Assembly: GCA_958496175.1 (NCBI GenBank)
Contig: OY292278.1
Coordinates: 44,082,001 to 44,146,000, forward strand
Direction of reading: 5' to 3'
Source of the DNA: Sisyra terminalis
Taxonomy: Eukaryota > Arthropoda > Insecta > Neuroptera > Sisyridae
DNA length: 64,000 nucleotides
Below the pieces are notes generated by a model that searched no databases, had not been told where the DNA came from, and was given only the letters and a program-made list of their open reading frames with translations. Positions 11,691-25,669 of this stretch are shown piece after piece (within the stretch, counting starts at the first letter, position 1; the number at the start of each line of letters is the position of its first letter). The translations under genes and the position numbers were made by a program.

Positions 11691-12875
11691 ATTAAAGAAT
11701 GTTTTTAATTTAAAGCTTAATTGCATTTCTTCCATCTCCACTGCCATTGATGTTTTAGGGACGAAAATGTCAAAAAAAAATCCTTAAGCAGTTTAATCAT
11801 AGACATGACCACTGCTTAAGGACACTGCAGAAACACTGTATATATCTTATGTTGACAAATAGTTAGCAAATAGCATTTTAGCAAATGTAAAAAGAAACTT
11901 AATGGAGTTAAGGGTTACTAAGGACTTAAGTAGGACTTAAGTGTTGAGTACTATCGCTTTATATGTACAATAATTTTTTCTTCTTTTATTTAGTTATTCC
12001 ATAAATTTACGAGTCAACTACAATGGAGGATTCGTTCGTTTTTGGACCAGAGTTCATCATCATACTGGACATTGGAGGATGAATCCTTGAAGAAACATTA
12101 GTGAATTTTTTGAGCGAATAATTTTAAAGAAAGTGTAGTCAGAAAATAATAGTGATAGTTTTGAATTTGTGGAATAAATCTCAAGTGTTTACTGATGAAA
12201 TCAAAGTTTTTTCATAAGCTAAAAAATGTTTTATTGTTAAAAGTAAAAGTTTAATCAGTATTTCAGGAGTGGTTTTTAATAAATTAATAAAATAAATAAG
12301 AATTTTTATCAATAAATATAACAACAATAAATTAATTCTAAAAATATAATTGTTATTAAATTATAATTTTTCACACAAAATATTACGACAAAATACTATT
12401 GTCGAAATTTCAATGCTAGTAATTTTGTTCTGTAATTAATACTTTAGTGAAAATAAATATTTTTTTTTAAGAATTCGATGTTTTATTTATGAATTTTTAT
12501 ATTTCAGGGTGTCTACGACACAGAATAATTATTTTTCCAGTAGTTTAAAATATACATAATTGGTAATATAAAATGGGGATTGTTTGGGATTATTGCAAAG
12601 CATTGTATGCATATAATAATCTGTTTAGTTGTTATCTACAATCCTTATTGAATATTACTATTTTGTGTCTAAAATTACCAAATCCAGGTCCTTTAAAACA
12701 GTAGGATTCCCAAACTGAATTTTTTGTTTGTTTTCTGAGATTGGTGTACATAAGTTTCACGACAATTTATTCTTTTGTATTGGCAAAACGAATATTTGTA
12801 AAAACCGCAAAAACTTTAGTAAAAAAAAATTGATCAGTTTAAATATGAGTTTTATAGTGCAATATAAAAATATTC

Positions 12876-12940
12876 TTACGGCTGAGTGGTATGAATTGCT
12901 CCACTAACGCAAAAGATACCGGGTTCCAATCTTGAAAATT
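12876..12940 (+). ncRNA. tRNA-like Pol III module (degenerate)
   Basis: A-box-like GGCTGAGTGGTATGAATT and B-box-like GGGTTCCAATC, followed within a few bases by a 14-base T run that could act as a Pol III terminator. It does not fold into a complete tRNA. Likely the head of a SINE-like repeat. Confidence 0.45.
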
Positions 12941-13901
12941 ATATTTTTTTTTTTTTTAATTAGAATAAAAAATAATAAATTCTTAAAACTTAAAATCTTT
13001 CTAAGTTACATTCATTCTTGTTTCCAGAAATTTCTCTAGAAATAAATAGTTCGCTTATTTGTAATAACTTTAAATACTCTTTCGATTAACAGCATTAAAT
13101 AATGTAAAAGCAAAAGTTTAAGGATTGCTTTGCCATCTACGAAATGAAGTGTGAACACGTAGCACGTACTTGCACCCAAATCAATTTAAATTTGCTGCGC
13201 CACCTATGCCATCTATTTTGAACTTATATCATATACTTTAACTTAAACCAACTTAAGTTTGTTGTGTCATCTGTAGGAATATAATACGAACCTAAAGCTT
13301 CAAACAAAATTCTAAGCAAATGACAGCGTTGTTTTAATTGAAAATTTCAAATGAATCAAATGTTCAGAATTAAAAATAACAAAGAGAATATATTTATTGT
13401 TGATATAATTAAATTTATTTCTCAAAACAAATGAATTTAAATATTTGTTTGATTCAATAGTAAAATAGTACTGCAGAAAATGACACGTTTAGCTGTGGAA
13501 AATAAATACGACAAACGATAATTTTAACAATCGTATTTCAAAGAAAATTCTTGATATCATTTACATTAATCATAGCTTCATAATGACAATCGAAATGAAA
13601 ATTGAAAAAAAATACAATTTTTCGACGTGCAAAATTGTTTTTTTCGATATTATAAATAAACATTTTATGAAGAAACTCTATTACCTACAGAGCAACTTTG
13701 TTTTTTCGAAAAAAAAGGATGAAGGACATTAAAATGTTATAATGTCGATCGACAATTTTTCCGATCGTAACATAAAGCAGCTATGGTAAAAATATTTTCC
13801 CGATATTCAAATTATTTCCATCGGAAATTTTTTTCCAATTTCTACAAATCTCATAAGAATTGTTTGTATATGAGTTTCAACGTCTTTTACATATATCATC
13901 T

Positions 13902-13975
13902 AATGGCCGAATCGTTAAGGATATGTGCACTGATGTCGAGAACGGAAGATCCCAGTTCGAACCCCGGATGCGTAA
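13902..13975 (+). ncRNA. tRNA-like Pol III module, palindrome left arm copy 1
   Basis: A-box TGGCCGAATCGTTAAGG, B-box AGTTCGAACCCCGG, then TTTTTT at 13978-13983. The layout and the TGGCCGA start recall tRNA-Leu/Ser, but the T-stem has mismatches and no normal anticodon arm is visible. Not a functional tRNA gene. Confidence 0.55.
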
Positions 13976-15333
13976 GGTTTTTTAATTTCTAATTATTTCT
14001 AAAACTAATTTCTCTATCTTTCTTACAGCTTAATTAATAACTATCGATCGTTAATAATCATTATTCGTTCAGTTACAGCGTTAATTTCGATGATCAAGTT
14101 CAACCTTCCGTGGTTGACAGTGGTCGATCGATTCCATTGAATTTATTTTACTTTTTTTTTTGTTCATATATATGACGTCACCAAATGACGTCAAACACGA
14201 AAAAATTCCAAAAATGAGGGGGAGAATATCGAATTATCGATTTTCGTCAAATAGGATTTCGGGAATGGCTTCGTTATGTAACGGGAAGCCTAAAAATCTT
14301 ATTCTTAATTGGAAAATTTTTGATTTTGCAGGTAAAATTTCCGGGCAAAATCCAAAAAAATCTTGAAAAACGGCCGGATTTCGTGTTTTTTTCCACTTTT
14401 TTCAACTTTAACGTCCATTTAATCGAAAACTATCGATCGTAGGCTATCGATCGTTAGCTTATTGGAAAGGGCTTGAATTACTCTATCGATGGTGTAAATT
14501 TGGTCCCGGAAAAGCTTAAGGGGAAAAACTTTTTTTTCCAACTGTTCAGATTTTTGATTTCGTCGACCAAATGCATGTCGATTTTGCCGATTTTTTTTTG
14601 TTCGAATTTCTCGATGAAATTCACACCATAGCTGTATAATGTTACGCTCGAAAAGAATATATAAAAACATTTGCATTTTTCGATGTCCTTGCTCGTTTTT
14701 TTCGATATTAAACATTTACGTTTCCGATGATATTTCATTCAAAAACAAATTTGTTTTTCGAAAAAAAGGATCAAGGTCATTAAAATGATGCCATTATTTT
14801 CAAAAACATTTGCAAAAGTATCAGGGAATTGGTATGGTTAAAATATTTCCGGAAAATTCCTAGAAATTAGTTCGAATGTTATTTATAAACAAAAATACCA
14901 TGCCTGATTCAGGTAATGTTCAGAAAAGTTTTCGAATCACATTGTAACATTTTAAGGTCCTTCATCCTTGCTTGTCGAATATTTTTGATCGAATTTAGTG
15001 ATGGCACTAGCGTTATAGCTGCATAATGTTACGATCGAAAACTCAATCGAAAATAACTGAACAATTCAATTTTTCCTATAAAATATTTACATGCATTATG
15101 CAATACAAATTAGTAATTTAAATGAAAATATGTTTTCTGGAAAAAAAAAGATGAAGGACATTAATATGTTATAATGTCGATCGACAATTTTTCCGATCGA
15201 AACATGGAGCAGCTATGGTTAAAATATTTTTCCGATATTCAAATTATTTCCATCGAAAAATATTTTCCATTTTCTACAAATCTCATAAGAATTGTTTATA
15301 TATGAGTTTTAACGTCATTTACATATATCATCT

Positions 15334-15407
15334 AATGGCCGAATCGTTAAGGATATGTGCACTGATGCCGAGAACGGAAGATCCCAGTTCGAACCCCGGA
15401 TGCGTAA
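15334..15407 (+). ncRNA. tRNA-like Pol III module, left arm copy 2
   Basis: Same module as 13902-13975, differing by one base in the readable part (GATGCCGAG for GATGTCGAG), followed by TTTTTT. Both box motifs are intact. Confidence 0.55.
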
Positions 15408-17219
15408 GGTTTTTTAATTTCTAATTATTTCTAAAACTAATTTCTCTCTCTTTCTTACAGCATAATTAATAACTATCGATCGTTAATAATCATTATTCGT
15501 TCAGTTACAGCGTTAATTTCGATGATCAAGTTCTACCTTCCGTGGTTGAACAGACGTCGATCGATTCCATTGAATTTATTTTACTTTTTTTTTTTCATAT
15601 ATGTGGCGTCATCAAATGACGTCAAACGAAAAAATTCCAAAAATGAGGGGGAGGATATCGAATTTTCGATTTTCGTCAAATAGGATTTCGGGAATGGCTT
15701 CGTTATGTAACGGGAAGCCTAAAAATCTTATTCTTAATTGGAAAATTTTTGATTTTGCAGGTAAATTTTCCGGGCAAAATCCAAAAAAATCTTGAAAAAC
15801 GGTCGGATTTCGTGTTTTTTTCCACTTTTTTCAACTTTAACGTCCATTTAATCGAAAACTATCGATCGTAGGCTATCGATCGTTAGCTTATTGGAAAGGG
15901 CTTGAATTACTCTATCGATGGTGTAAATTTGGTCCCGGAAAAGCTTAAGGGGAAAAACTTTTTTTTCCAACTGTTCAGATTTTTGATTTCGTCGACCAAA
16001 TGCATGTCGATTTTGCCGATTTTTTTTTGTTCGAATTTCTCGATGAAATTCACACCATAGCTGTATAATGTTACGCTCGAAAAGAATATATAAAAACATT
16101 TGCATTTTTCGATGTCCTTACTCGTTTTTTTCGATATTATACATTTACGTTTCCGATGATATTTCATTCAAAAACAAAATTGTTTTTCGAAAAAAAGGAT
16201 CAAGGACATTAATATAGGGCAACGTTTAACCAGAAATTTTCCTAACGTAACAAGGAGCAGCTATAGTTAAAATATTTCCGGAAAATTCGAGGAAAATCGA
16301 TTGGGTGAAAAAAAAAATTGAACGATTTTTCTCGAATTTTCCGGAAATATTTTAACCATAGCTGCTCCTTGTTACGTTTGGAAAATTTCTGCTTAAACAT
16401 TGCCCTATATTAATGTCCTTGATCCTTTTTTTCGAAAAACAAATTTGTTTTTGAATGAAATATCATCGGAAACGTAAATGTTTAATATCGAAAAAAACGA
16501 TCAAGGACATCGAAAAATGCAAATGTTTTTATATATTCTTTTCGAGCGTAACATTATACAGCTATGGTGTGAATTTCATCGAGAAATTCGAACAAAAAAA
16601 AATCGGCAAAATCGACATGCATTTGGTCGACGAAATCAAAAATCTGAACAGTTGGAAAAAAAAGTTTTTCCCCTTAAGCTTTTCCGGGACCAAATTTACA
16701 CCATCGATAGAGTAATTCAAGCCCTTTCCAATAAGCTAACGATCGATAGCCTACGATCGATAGTTTTCGATTAAATGGACGTTAAAGTTGAAAAAAGTGG
16801 AAAAAAACACGAAATCCGGCCGTTTTTCAAGATTTTTTTGGATTTTGCCCGGAAATTTTACCTGCAAAATCAAAAATTTTCCAATTAAGAATAAGATTTT
16901 TAGGCTTCCCGTTACATAACGAAGCCATTCCCGAAATCCTATTTGACGAAAATCGATAATTCGATATTCTCCCCCTCATTTTTGGAATTTTTTCGTGTTT
17001 GACGTCATTTGGTGACGTCATATATATGAACAAAAAAAAAAGTAAAATAAATTCAATGGAATCGATCGACCACTGTCAACCACGGAAGGTTGAACTTGAT
17101 CATCGAAATTAACGCTGTAACTGAACGAATAATGATTATTAACGATCGATAGTTATTAATTAAGCTGTAAGAAAGATAGAGAAATTAGTTTTAGAAATAA
17201 TTAGAAATTAAAAAACCTT

Positions 17220-17291
17220 ACGCATCCGGGGTTCGAACTGGGATCTTCCGTTCTCGACATCAGTGCACATATCCTTAACGATTCGGCCATT
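17220..17291 (-). ncRNA. tRNA-like Pol III module, right arm
   Basis: Inverted copy of the modules at 13902 and 15334, with intact A and B boxes and a T run on its 3' side. Transcripts from the two arms would be complementary over more than 1 kb if read through. Confidence 0.55.
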
Positions 17292-18149
17292 AGATGATAT
17301 ATGTAAATGACGTTGAAACTCATATACAAACAATTCTTATGAGATTTGTAGAAATTGGAAAAATTTTTCCGATGGAAATAATTTGAATATCGGGAAAATA
17401 TTTTTACCATAGCTGCTTTATGTTACGATCGGAAAAATTGTCGATCGACATTATAACATTTTAATGTCCTTCATCCTTTTTTTTCGAAAAAACAAAGTTG
17501 CTCTGTAGGTAATAGAGTTTCTTCATAAAATGTTTATTTATAATATCGAAAAAAACAATTTTGCACGTCGAAAAGTTGTACTTTTTTTTCAATATACATT
17601 TCGAATGTCATTATGAAGCTATGATTTATGTAAATGATATCAATAATTTTCTTTGAAATTCAATAGTAAAAGTTGTTTGATACCAAACAAGAGCTTTAAT
17701 TCATTCGGTTATACGATAGGTTAAAGTTTCGAGAACTTTCTGCAAATCGTACTTCAAAGGACCAGGTCCTGGCTAATTTTAGATACAAAATAGTAATATT
17801 GAATAAGGATTGTATGGAACAATTAAACGGTATAGTTTTAGCTTACTTAATGCATTGCAATAATCCCAAACAATCCCATTTTATATTACTAATTTATGCA
17901 TATTTCAAACTACTATTCATTGTCGTAGACTCCCTGAAATATAAAAATTAATAAATAAAACACTGATTTCCAAAAAAAGTAATTATTTATTTCCAATATT
18001 TATTTATTTCCAACACTAAACATAAAAAACAAAAATAACAAGAAAAAAATTGTAAAGTGGATTGTAACAGTAAATGAATAACCATGTATATTATCCCCAT
18101 TAAGATAAGTTCTCTTAGCTTAAATGATACTGATAATTTTAATAAGTGC

Positions 18150-18290
18150 ATTATATTATTAAATAAATTTTCCAGGCCTATGTACAGGTGTTAATTGTAA
18201 CACCTCTATAGGTGCATACTTGTGTTATGTATATACTTTGTATCCTGGTAATAAATAAATAAATAAATAAATAAAAATATAGTATTTACT
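18150..18290. mobile_element. LINE 3' end with AAATA-type tail
   Basis: CTATGTACAGGTG...CACCTCTATAGG...TATCCTGGTAATAAATAAATAAATAAA resembles the 3' end of the LINE at 47870-47925 (CTATGTACAGATG...CATCTCTATAG...TACTGGAAGTAAAATAAATAAA). It lies in the right arm of the large palindrome and has no counterpart in the left arm, so it inserted after the palindrome formed. Confidence 0.6.
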
Positions 18291-19165
18291 ACAGAAATTA
18301 GTTACAACCATTGACAATTTCACAAATTTTTTTAATTTTTTAATTTTTTTTCTTATTAAAAATGTTTTTTTTAACAATAATTTTGTTGTTGTTATGTTTA
18401 TTAATACATTTTCCATTCTGTTTTATTAAATCATAAACAAAAATTCATTATAAACAATAAAGCATTTCTTAAATTTTTCTTTGTCTTTGATTTTATCACT
18501 TAACACTTCAGATTTATACCACAAATTCAAAACTATCACTTTTATTTATTTAATACACTATCTTCAAAATTATTCACTACAAAAATTCCCTAATGGTACT
18601 CTAATGATCCATCCTCCAAAGTACAGTATAATGATGAACCAGTGATCCAAAAACGAATGCAATCCTCCTTGATTGTCGACTCGTACATATATGGAATTAC
18701 TAAAGCAAAAACGAAAAAAATAATTATTGTACATATAATGCGATAGTACTTAACACTTACCACTTAACTTGTCTTTCCAGAACGAGTATATTTCAATGGA
18801 TAGGAAAGATTATTCCTCTGTAAAATTTAAGAAAATTTTTAAGAGAAATAATTGTGATAAATACGCTTTAGCAACTCTTGTCATCTTCTATATAAATGAG
18901 TTCCTTTTCTGAGAGCAAAATTAGCTAAGAAATAAATGAATATAAAACCTTTAAAGCCTAAATATTATCATTTATCAATTAAATTATCCATTAAAGTGTA
19001 ATAAATTCAACTGATTTTCTCTAGTCGCTAATTAGCAATCTATAAAAATAAAGCAATATTATCTAATAATATTAAATAGAAGAATCATTTTTAGTAATCG
19101 TTTAAATACGTTACAACTTGCATTACACTTACATTACTTCTCAATTCTTGGTTCAGTATACATTA

Positions 19166-20192
19166 GACGAATTCAAAAAAAAAGGATGATTTTTTTTTAA
19201 TTGTATCGAAAATATTGTTGGGAATGATCAAAAAAAAATCCTGTGAAAGTTTAAGCTCTTAATATTTATATTAAGGGGTGCCGCATCGCAAATTTCGATT
19301 TTCCATTTAAATAACATGGGAACAATATTCTCTTGCACTTTGGGATTTTATAGCTCACGTTGGTGACAATATTTCGGAATTACCAAGGTATATTCTTGTA
19401 GAAAATTGGACGATCTACAAAAAAGGTGGTCTTACAAGTTTTTGATATATTTATTCCTTCAAAAGTTATTCGAGATCAAAGTTGACCTAAAGAGAAATTT
19501 TAATATTTTTTCAATTTTCTGACGCAACTATCAATTTTATGAGAAAATTTTATAAGACATTTTTTGAAGAGAATTTTTTTTCTATAACTTATCTCTATAA
19601 AAGTTTTTGATATTTTTAACAGGTTCTAAGTAATAAAATAATTTTTATGTTAAAAATATAATAATTCAGGGAATATTATTAATTTAAAACAATAAAATTA
19701 CGAATATTTTCACTTTAATGCAAATAACGTAGGACCTGTGAAAAATATCAGAAACTTTTAAAGAGATGAGTTATAGAAAAAAAATTGCTCTACAAAAAAT
19801 GTCCTATTAAATGTTCTCATAAAATTGATGGTTGCGTCAAGAAATTGAAAAAATATTAAAATTTCTCTTTAGTTCAACTTTGACCGCGAATAACTTTTGA
19901 AGGAACAAATATATCAAAAACTTGTCAGAGACCATTTTTGTAGATCGTTCAATTTTCTACAAGAATATACCTTGGTCATTCCGAAATATTGTCACCAACG
20001 TGAGCTATAAAATTCCAAAGTGCAAGAGAATATTATTCCCTTGTTATTTAAATGGAAAATCGAAATTTGCGATGCGGCACCTCTTAATATTAATACTAAG
20101 AGCTTAAACTTTCACAGGATTTTTTTTGTCATTCCCAACAATATTTTCGATAGAATTAAGAAAAAAAATTCATCATTTTTTTTGAATCAGTC
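19166..20192. mobile_element. Fold-back element, family B copy 1 (TA flanks)
   Basis: 1027-bp full palindrome between TA dinucleotides (19164-19165 and 20193-20194), with ends GACGAATTC and GAATCAGTC. The arms contain AGCTCTTAATATTTATATTAAG followed by GGTGCCGCATCGCAAATT. No coding capacity. Confidence 0.85.
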
Positions 20193-20194
20193 TA

Positions 20195-21635
20195 ATAAAC
20201 AAATTTTTTAAAACAAAGTCTTAAGCCCATTTTCACAAAAATAACAATAATTTTTTGAAGGTCCTAATTCAATGTCTAAGGACTGTAATATTAGGTGGAA
20301 GTAATCTTTTTTAATATTAAAAATACAAATATTTGAAAAGTTATTGTACTAATTGGTGGAATTGAGAAAAAACTTTGTTTTTGAAATATTCATTTCAAAA
20401 CCTATAAATCATTAATATAAATCGTGAAATTTTAAAAAAATATTGCATGAATATTCTACAATTATTATCGATTGGATCTGTCTAATTTAAGTATTCGAAA
20501 TTTACTCTAAATTGTGATCAATTAATAATTATTATTCGACTCATAATAAATTCAGGTTTTGGAAAATTGGATTAGGAAAGTTATTGGAAACTAGTAGAAA
20601 TATGATTTTGTTTATAACAGTTTATTGAAAACATTTCATCCATCATTTTTAATAATTTTTAAATACAAAAACGAAACATGTAACATTCATTTAATATCTA
20701 ATTTAGCCGATTGCAGGTAATTTATTAATCAATACCATTAAACAGTAATTTAATGAGATAATTGGTGTTTTGTAGATTATTTTTCTTACAATATTTTCTA
20801 TTTTAACTTTTCTTTTAAATGAAAAACTTTGTTTTTGCATTTGAATTTATAATAATTATTTTTTTTTTGTTAATTACAATATTTGTATATTTCGTGTTCT
20901 ACGATTTTTCCTTTAAAAACTATAAATAATTGTCTAAATTATTTCCTATGTTTTGTTTTTATTACTTTTGTCCTTATAAAAGGGGTGAGATTTATCGTTT
21001 ATGTTCTTCCCATTATAACACATTATTTAGATTGGAAATAATTTTGTATAAAAACTAGAAAAATTCACACAAACTCAAAGCTCTCCCATTATAAAACGCG
21101 ATTTTTCTATTGATTTAGTAACTATTTGTTTTTTATTTTTTATTCAACTAAATTTTTGATTAGAGAAGCTCGGTTTTTGGAATAGGTTTGCTGCATTAAA
21201 AACACCCTGATTAGGTACAGAATTTCTCGCTACAAATAATAATATTTTTTTTTTCTTCATTGATTAATTTCATTTTAATATCATTAAGAATATAATTTTG
21301 AATACTATATTATGTTTAATTTTATAATAAATTTTTTTAAACTTTTTTTGGCCAAAATATAACTACATAATAATATCTAACAAGGCAAAAGTGGATTTGA
21401 GAATTTCATTCTCACATCTCTGATTTGTCTAGCCGTTTTTTTTTTATGTTCTTTATACAAAATTGTAATTACTAACTTCTTTTTTTTTTGGATTTAGGTG
21501 GAAAAAAATGTTGAAATATTTATTTTTTTCGTTCGATTTATATAATTTCTTGTACATTCTTGAGTGGACTAGAAGTTTCAAAACGAAAAAATCTTAAGTC
21601 TTTTAATCCGTTGCAGTTTTGGGCTGTGAAAAACT
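20195..21635. other. Unassigned, AT-rich, no gene seen
   Basis: Low-complexity AT-rich sequence with many homopolymer runs. I found no open frame, repeat structure or RNA gene I can support. Confidence 0.5.
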
Positions 21636-23606
21636 TTTTGGGTAATTTTGTCATATGATGGCTTTTCTCAAAAAAAATCGTAGGTACATAAAATTAGTGT
21701 TAAAATGATTAGAACACTTAAAAATACATTATTCCGGCGGGGAAATTCTAATTTTCGTCACAATTATTACAAAAAAGCCTAAAAAAGAATACCATTATAG
21801 TAGACTTTAATCGACGTCAAAGTAACTATAAAGTATTTCCTTACAAGTACGCATGTGCAATAAAAACAAAGAAATTCAAAAATGACAAAGAGAACAAATA
21901 TGAATTTAATTTGACAAAGCGCCCGGGAAAGTAAAAGTTAACCAAATTACAGTAAAATATTTGATACGAAGTAATGACCAACAAGTTACAAAATTTTATG
22001 GTACAAATATATTTTATTAACGTTACTGTAAGGTGTTTTAAATCATTTCGCGAATTTATTCGATATTTGGTTTGTTAATTCACCTCGAACATCTTCTAAT
22101 TTCTCCTTTAGTGCTAAATTTTATGAGGGCCAATTTATTCGCGAATTTAATTAAAAACAGAATAGAAAATGGGACGTTGTCATATAGTTCTATGTATAAA
22201 AATTACTAATAAAAATTTTATAGTTGAAAAAAATTCTATTTAGTATTTGAAATTAGTCCATGTTTATTTTGTTCCTTTTATCTTTTTATTGTTAAATCTT
22301 AGGTAATTTAAGGTAGACCAATAATATTGCGTTGCGGGACTAAACACGAGTTTTGTTTTACGCCAGATTTAATTTTTAATTCGCCGTTTAATACATATAT
22401 ACCCTAGGGAGATTTTTTTTTTACTTTTTTTGGTCCCATCGTGAAATTTTGTTGGAAATACCAAAAAAAAATCCCTGAAAGTTTGAGCCCTTAATATTAA
22501 TTTTAAGTCCTCGACCAAGACGTGTAAAGATTTCCCATTGAAAATACACGGAAACTGATTTTTATTTTTAAATTTCTATATCTCAGCGGCATTTCATGGG
22601 ATCGCTGTTACCGAAGATGGTTTTTTCTCAGAATTAAACGCTCTACAAAAGTGCCCATTGTGACAAAGTCGTAACTCACACCGGTGAGGTAGTACGGGCC
22701 ACTGAACCTGATTTTTCCATAAAATTAGCATTTTTTTTGTATTTATCTCGTAAATAACAAGAGCTACGGAAAAATTATAAATAAAAAACTAGTAGAGAAT
22801 TTGATTTCCTACAAAAAAGTTTCTCTAGACCAAATCGCTAAGATCAATATTAAACGAGATATTAAGCCTTGAATTTTATGTAAAAATCAGGTTCAGTGGC
22901 CCGTACTACCTCACCGGTGTGAGTTACGACTTTGTCGCAATTGGCACTTTTGTAGAGCGTTTAATTCTGAGAAAAAACCATCTTCGGTAAACGCGATCCC
23001 ATGAAATGCCGCTGAGATATAAAAATTTAAAAATAAAAAATCAGAGTTTCCGTGTATTTTCAATGGGAAATCTTTACACGTCTTGGTCGAGGACTTAAAA
23101 TTAATATTAAGGGCTAAAACATTCAGGGATTTTTTTTCTCGGTATTTCCAACAAAATTTCACGATGGGACCAAAAAAAGTAAAAAAAAAAATCACTCTAT
23201 TATACACCGGTACAATTTGATAATGTCTCATTTTCTATTTTGTTTTTAATTCAATTCGCGAATAAATCGATCAAAATATCATTTTCCCAACATTATTTAA
23301 CTTTATACTTTCCCGAGCGCTTTGTCAAATTAAATTCATATTTGTTTTCTTTGTCATTTTTGCATCTCTTTGTTTTTATTGCGCATGCGTACTTGTAAGC
23401 AAATGCGTTTAGTAGTTACTTTGATGTCGATTAAAGTCTACTATAATGGTATTCTTTTTTAGGCTTTTTTGTAATAATTGTCAAGAAAATTAGAGTTCCG
23501 CCGCCGGAATATTGCATTTTTAAGTGTTCTGAACATTTTGATACTAATTTTATGTACCTACGTTTTTTTTTTGAGAAAAGCTGTCATATGACAAAATTAC
23601 CATTTT
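21636..23606. repeat. 2-kb palindrome hosting a family C fold-back element
   Basis: Outer arms (about 21636-21950 and 23325-23606) are inverted copies, beginning GGGTAATTTTGTCATATGAT and ending GTCATATGACAAAATTACC. They include the GTACGCATGTGC/GCGCATGCGTAC region and the AGCGCCCGGGAAAG/CTTTCCCGAGCGCT pair. The left arm has about 250-350 bp more than the right. The family C element (22407-23197) sits near the axis. Confidence 0.8.
22407..23197. mobile_element. Fold-back element, family C (TA flanks)
   Basis: 791-bp palindrome flanked by TA (22405-22406 and 23198-23199), with ends GGGAGATTTTT and AAAAATCACTC. The arms hold GAGCCCTTAATATTAATTTTAAG and a more GC-rich core, GTAACTCACACCGGTGAGGT, present in both orientations. 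It belongs with A and B by its TA target, T-rich ends and shared internal motif. Confidence 0.8.
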
Positions 23607-25669
23607 TTGAGATAGGGAAAGCATATGAAAATTGAACCAGAAATTCCTGAAACGGTTTAACCCTTAATACATTGTTCTTATAAAACATATCTTAAATCCA
23701 TTTTATGTATATTGATTTTCTAAAATTCCATCTTCTCCCATCCATGATTGAAGTTATTAAACTTGTTTATACATAATCGGTCGGACCTTAAAAATTACAC
23801 AAAATTTGATTAAAAATTTTAAAGAATTAGAAGAACAACAGCTCTTAAGAAACACTTTTATCGATTCAAATTTTTGGAAAAAAAATCATTTAAAGATACC
23901 TGTTTTCCTTGAAGATTATTTTCATTTGGATAAAACGTTTTCCTCCAAGATAAATCATTTCAAAATTTTTTGGTTCATTTTTTCTTCGATTTTTACTGAC
24001 AAGTTCCTTTTGAAAATTCCCGTCAACTCAACATTTTGGAGGTAGGAGCAAAATGGTCTGTTAAGGCTACAGGGTAAAAATACTCTAAACCTACTTTTAA
24101 AAATTTGAATTGTATTTAATTTGTCTACTTAAACTTTATTGGACGGTGTAGGAATGAGTATGAAAAGTTGCTTTAAAAAATTCTTCAACAAAGAAAAAAG
24201 GACATTAGTAAGTAAATATAACAACACAAAACTCTTCTCTCCACTAATCAATCACACAATTGGTAATTCAATTTGCTGATTTCAAGGCTCAGTATTTAAA
24301 ACAAGCAAATATGGAATTATTCCAAACATTTCAACACTTTTTTCCCATTGAAATCATCCCTAAATCCCATTAATTTTTATAGCGTAATCGTTTATATTTT
24401 TAAAACCTTAGTCGGGAGAAAGTATCTATAAAGTATATGTAGGTATCATTTAATTTGATTATTCTAGAGCAGATTAATTAAGTGGTATAGATCTATATGT
24501 TGTTTTTTTTTTTTTAAAAAAAAATTATACATAATTTAGGTATTATTAAAACGCAGTTTAGAAATAGAGAAAGAGGACCTAAACACTAAAGAAAACTTTG
24601 CATGATTTTTTTGGTAAGTTATCTACATTTAGCTTGATATAAAAATTTTTCGAAGAAAAATTACAACTAAAACCGAAAAATATAAACGTTTAAAAGATTT
24701 AGATTAGATTTGTTTTTTTTTTATATTTTCACTTGATTTCACATGAATTAATCACTAGGTTTTGTTGTCGATTTTTTTTTAAGTATTATGTTCAACAAAA
24801 TTTCTTAGTTTAACGTTTCTTGTTTTAAAAGTATTTGTTGTATTTTTTTATATTTACAATTATTTTTATTATATATTAAAATTACAACATAATTGACGTT
24901 TTAAAATCATAGTAGGGGTATGTCTCGCTTGCATTGTTTTATGATTTTTTTTTGCATTTGAATGTTGACGATTTAAAAATGCATAATTTGGCCATCAACG
25001 ATTTGCAGTGATTTTGTAAAAGAATTGCCTACAGTTTTCTATTCAAATTGAACATTTATTAAGTGGTTCAATCCTTAAATCATATTTCAAATTCCCTACC
25101 AAAGAATCAAAAGTAGTTGATATGAAAAAACAGGGCTGGAAAATTTAAAAAAAAAAATGGTCAGAGCTTTACATCGGATAAGCAATGTCAGAGAAGATCT
25201 AAGAAGGAAAGATAGGAAAATCAGAAGATTGTGGGGTCCAATAACAGTAAATTCTTAATGAGAAAATGCCGAAGAAGAAACCGTAAAAATTGTATAGTTA
25301 GGCGAAATTTCCCGTGCGGATATTATCGCCTACTATTTTCCTGTGGGTCCTGGAAGATGACAACAATTAAGTGTTAAAGGCGGAAAATAAAATAGATTTT
25401 TTTTCCCTAAAATAGAATACAGTTTTACAATCAATGGTAACGTTTTACTGACATAAAGAAAAAGGAGGAGATTATTCACTCAAATGTTAAAAATACTACT
25501 AGAAGTAGAAGATAATAACTATTTATTTTACCAAAATTAAAAGAAATCACCAAACAACAAGAGAACAGAAAATTCAGTTCTCAATGATCCGCATAAAGCA
25601 AAATAAAGGTTTTGTTTTAAAATTAAGAATTTAACTCTTTAAGTAACTTAAAGAAAACTTGGAAAATGT
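23607..25669. other. Unassigned, AT-rich, no gene seen
   Basis: Contains short chance open frames only. 25130-25400 is slightly more complex, but I recognise nothing there. Confidence 0.5.

Larger units (their letters stand above)
11931..18765. repeat. Nested 6.8-kb palindrome with tRNA-like modules
   Basis: Three concentric inverted pairs share one axis near 16310. The outer pair is 11931-12260 with 18480-18765; the middle pair is about 12480-12780 with 17720-17960; the core is 13536-17659. The core's left arm contains a tandem duplication (offset about 1435 bp), so the tRNA-like module occurs twice on the left and once, inverted, on the right. The core arms agree over long stretches with few mismatches; the outer arms are more diverged and interrupted. 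Only short chance open frames are present. Confidence 0.8.

Noticed and set aside
13902..13975. Functional tRNA gene
   Set aside because: T-stem mismatches, no proper anticodon arm and no paired acceptor stem; only the Pol III boxes are credible.
13783..13992. 69-codon frame recurring at 15215 and 17201
   Set aside because: It overlaps the tRNA-like module (end of the frame is the translated A and B boxes), so it is not a gene.
16455..16774. Open frames of 86-98 codons repeated three times in the large palindrome
   Set aside because: They lie in near-identical inverted and tandem copies and overlap in two frames; their recurrence follows from DNA duplication. No protein motif or codon bias is visible.
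18241..18275. AATA microsatellite as an independent feature
   Set aside because: Better explained as the tail of a LINE 3' end.
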